Source of the DNA: Tepidibacter hydrothermalis
Lineage (GTDB): Bacteria > Bacillota > Clostridia > Peptostreptococcales > Peptostreptococcaceae
DNA length: 64,000 nucleotides
Assembly: GCF_029542625.1 (NCBI RefSeq)
Contig: NZ_CP120733.1
Location: 682,001-746,000, forward strand
Reading direction: 5' to 3'
The notes under the pieces were generated by a model that saw only the letters and a list, made by a program, of their open reading frames with translations, ran no database searches and had not been told where the DNA came from. The position numbers were made by a program, and so were the translations under genes. The number at the start of each line of letters is the position of its first letter. Positions within the stretch are counted from its first letter, which is position 1. Shown piece after piece: positions 62,685 through 64,000 of the stretch.

Positions 62685-64000
62685 ATGATCAAAAAAAGAT
62701 ATGTAGTAGCTTTCGTGCTATTATTTTTAGTTGTTACAACTTCAAGCTTTATTACCTATAAAAAAAACTATTCTTTATATCTAAATGAGACGAAAAGAAC
62801 TGTGAAAAACGTTTCCAATTCAGTAACCTACATGTATGATTCCATTTTTTCTTCTATATGCAATTCTACAAAACAAACCATTGAAAATTTAGAACAAAAT
62901 GATTTATCTAGAAGTGATATAGATGAGTTATTATATACGGCGAGCAAAGACAATTATTATATTAATAATATGTACATTGTTTTCGAGGATGGTACTACTA
63001 TTAATGGTTTTAAAGAACCTTATGTAGATATGAAAAGTATAACTCCTTATTTTGAAAGAGAAGGTAATGGTATTTGCTTGGGACTAATTAAAAGTTCTAA
63101 ATCAGATTCTAATCTATTTTATGGAGTAACTCCAATTGAGTTTCAGAATAAAAAAAAGGCTTTATTATTAGTGGGAATAAATTATGATTTGATTAATAAT
63201 ATAAGTAGAGCAGATAGCTATGAGGTTTATGAAGGCTACTTGTATCTATTGTCTAATGATGGATATTTTTTATATCATAAAGACCCTTTATTAATTGGTA
63301 AAAATCTATTTACAGATAAAAAGTTTATTAAAGATGTTACAAATATGGATGATGATAGTTATAATTATTTAATAAAAATAATTAAAAATAAAAATAAAGA
63401 ATCAAGAGAAAATATGATTTCATATAGAGCTTATAATGTTGAAAAAATAGGATATTACAACTACTTAGACTCATTTGATGGGACTATAATGTTATCTATT
63501 AATTATACACAATTAAAACATAAACAAATTAAAGCTACGATGAGAATAATTATACCTCTTTTAATTAGCTTTTTAATTGCAACCTATATATTATTAAAAT
63601 ATATTTTCTTAGTAAAATACACTGATTATTTTACAGAAGTAAAAAATGAGTTAGCTTTTAAAAAACGAATAAAAAAATTACATAAACAAGGAAAAGATAA
63701 TGAAAATTATCTAATTATAAAAGTTGAGAATGTGACAAGTAACAAAGATGAAGAGTTTTTATATGATAATAGTATTTATTACTATGTATCAAAGTATTTT
63801 AAAAGTATAAGTTCTTTATATATAGATTTATATAGAATATCAAGAGTTCATTATGTATTTGTTTTAAAAGATGAAAATAGTTTAAAGCAAATAGAAAAAT
63901 TACTACATAATATAAATAAAAATATATCTATAGATAATGAAACTAATTTGTTTATAAGAGGTAAACAGTTACTTCTTACAATAGATGATATAAAAGAACT
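62685..64000 (+). CDS. Membrane Cache-sensor protein with degenerate GGDEF domain, 3'-truncated
   Basis: The gene begins with ATG at 62685 after AAAGGA and stays open to the window end (438 codons, no stop). It has an N-terminal membrane helix (about residues 6-24), an extracellular Cache-type sensor (about 30-275, with DGYFLYHKDPLLIGKNLFTD), a second helix (about 285-307) and then TDYFTEVKNELAFKKRIKKL. That segment aligns with the start of GGDEF domains (D-x-L-T-G-L-x-N-R) but with the key residues altered. No GGDEF signature appears in the visible part, so it is probably a non-catalytic GGDEF with perhaps an EAL domain beyond the window. The c-di-GMP riboswitch in its leader supports a role in that signalling network. 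Confidence 0.8.
   Translation, partial: MIKKRYVVAFVLLFLVVTTSSFITYKKNYSLYLNETKRTVKNVSNSVTYMYDSIFSSICNSTKQTIENLEQNDLSRSDIDELLYTASKDNYYINNMYIVFEDGTTINGFKEPYVDMKSITPYFEREGNGICLGLIKSSKSDSNLFYGVTPIEFQNKKKALLLVGINYDLINNISRADSYEVYEGYLYLLSNDGYFLYHKDPLLIGKNLFTDKKFIKDVTNMDDDSYNYLIKIIKNKNKESRENMISYRAYNVEKIGYYNYLDSFDGTIMLSINYTQLKHKQIKATMRIIIPLLISFLIATYILLKYIFLVKYTDYFTEVKNELAFKKRIKKLHKQGKDNENYLIIKVENVTSNKDEEFLYDNSIYYYVSKYFKSISSLYIDLYRISRVHYVFVLKDENSLKQIEKLLHNINKNISIDNETNLFIRGKQLLLTIDDIKE

Noticed and set aside
1-64000. CRISPR arrays, tRNA or rRNA genes
   Set aside because: I saw no regularly spaced repeats, no tRNA cloverleaf signatures and no rRNA sequence in the window.

Overview
The window comes from a strongly A+T-rich, endospore-forming Clostridia-type genome. 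The evidence is low-GC codon use, AAGGAGG-type ribosome sites, a Spo0E-like phosphatase, a GerAB-type germinant permease, a Bce-type ABC/two-component module, a PyrR-controlled pyrBI operon and a clostridial type IV pilus cluster. A member of or near the Peptostreptococcaceae is a reasonable guess, but the sequence alone does not prove it.

Layout. 1-9.7 kb: the 3' part of a type IV pilus operon (pilN fragment, pilO, three prepilin-like minor pilins and a 1573-residue secreted vWA protein that may be the pilus tip adhesin). 10-14.5 kb: a SEC-C protein, two small unknown proteins, a chemoreceptor and a Spo0E-like regulator. 14.5-23.5 kb: FAD-dependent dehydrogenase, Na/Pi cotransporter, omega-amidase-like hydrolase, glucose-6-phosphate isomerase, a complete IS3-family insertion and an [FeFe]-hydrogenase-like protein. 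23.5-36 kb: a secreted GH8-like protein, nagB, transporters, an OmpR-type two-component system, a DEAD-box helicase, two cell-wall enzymes (L,D-transpeptidase, NlpC/P60), a decayed IS200 and a membrane-anchored unknown. 36-40 kb: a bioY-bioB-bioD-bioA operon under a BirA-type operator. 40-48.6 kb: AlaX, RNase J, a GNAT acetyltransferase, a LysM protein and two tandem membrane/LRR paralogues. 48.6-50.2 kb: pyrBI with a PyrR attenuator and a second PyrR site over the pyrB ribosome site. 50.8-58.5 kb: a DUF5698/DUF2179 membrane protein, HutD, a lytic transglycosylase, a bceBA-RS-like module and a GerAB-like permease. 58.6-64 kb: a secreted beta-helix protein, a cupin-PocR-kinase with an AraC-type response regulator, and a cyclic-di-GMP-I riboswitch in front of a Cache/GGDEF-like gene that leaves the window.

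The most unusual content lies between genes. Four families of dispersed intergenic repeats occur. Family D is a 201-bp near-complete palindrome with three full copies and one decayed copy. All lie downstream of + strand genes, and their outermost stems differ in sequence from copy to copy yet stay paired. Family A is a roughly 130-bp two-hairpin element, mostly found upstream of a gene and in that gene's sense direction. Family B is an 84-bp, comparatively GC-rich element with two copies differing at one base. Family C is a roughly 52-bp hairpin element. These could be miniature mobile elements, structured RNAs or both, and they are the best candidates for undescribed biology here.

Regulation visible in the sequence includes PyrR RNA control at two levels, a BirA operator overlapping a sigma-A promoter, a Pho-box-like array before the Na/Pi transporter, the c-di-GMP riboswitch, and many intrinsic terminators that define transcription units.
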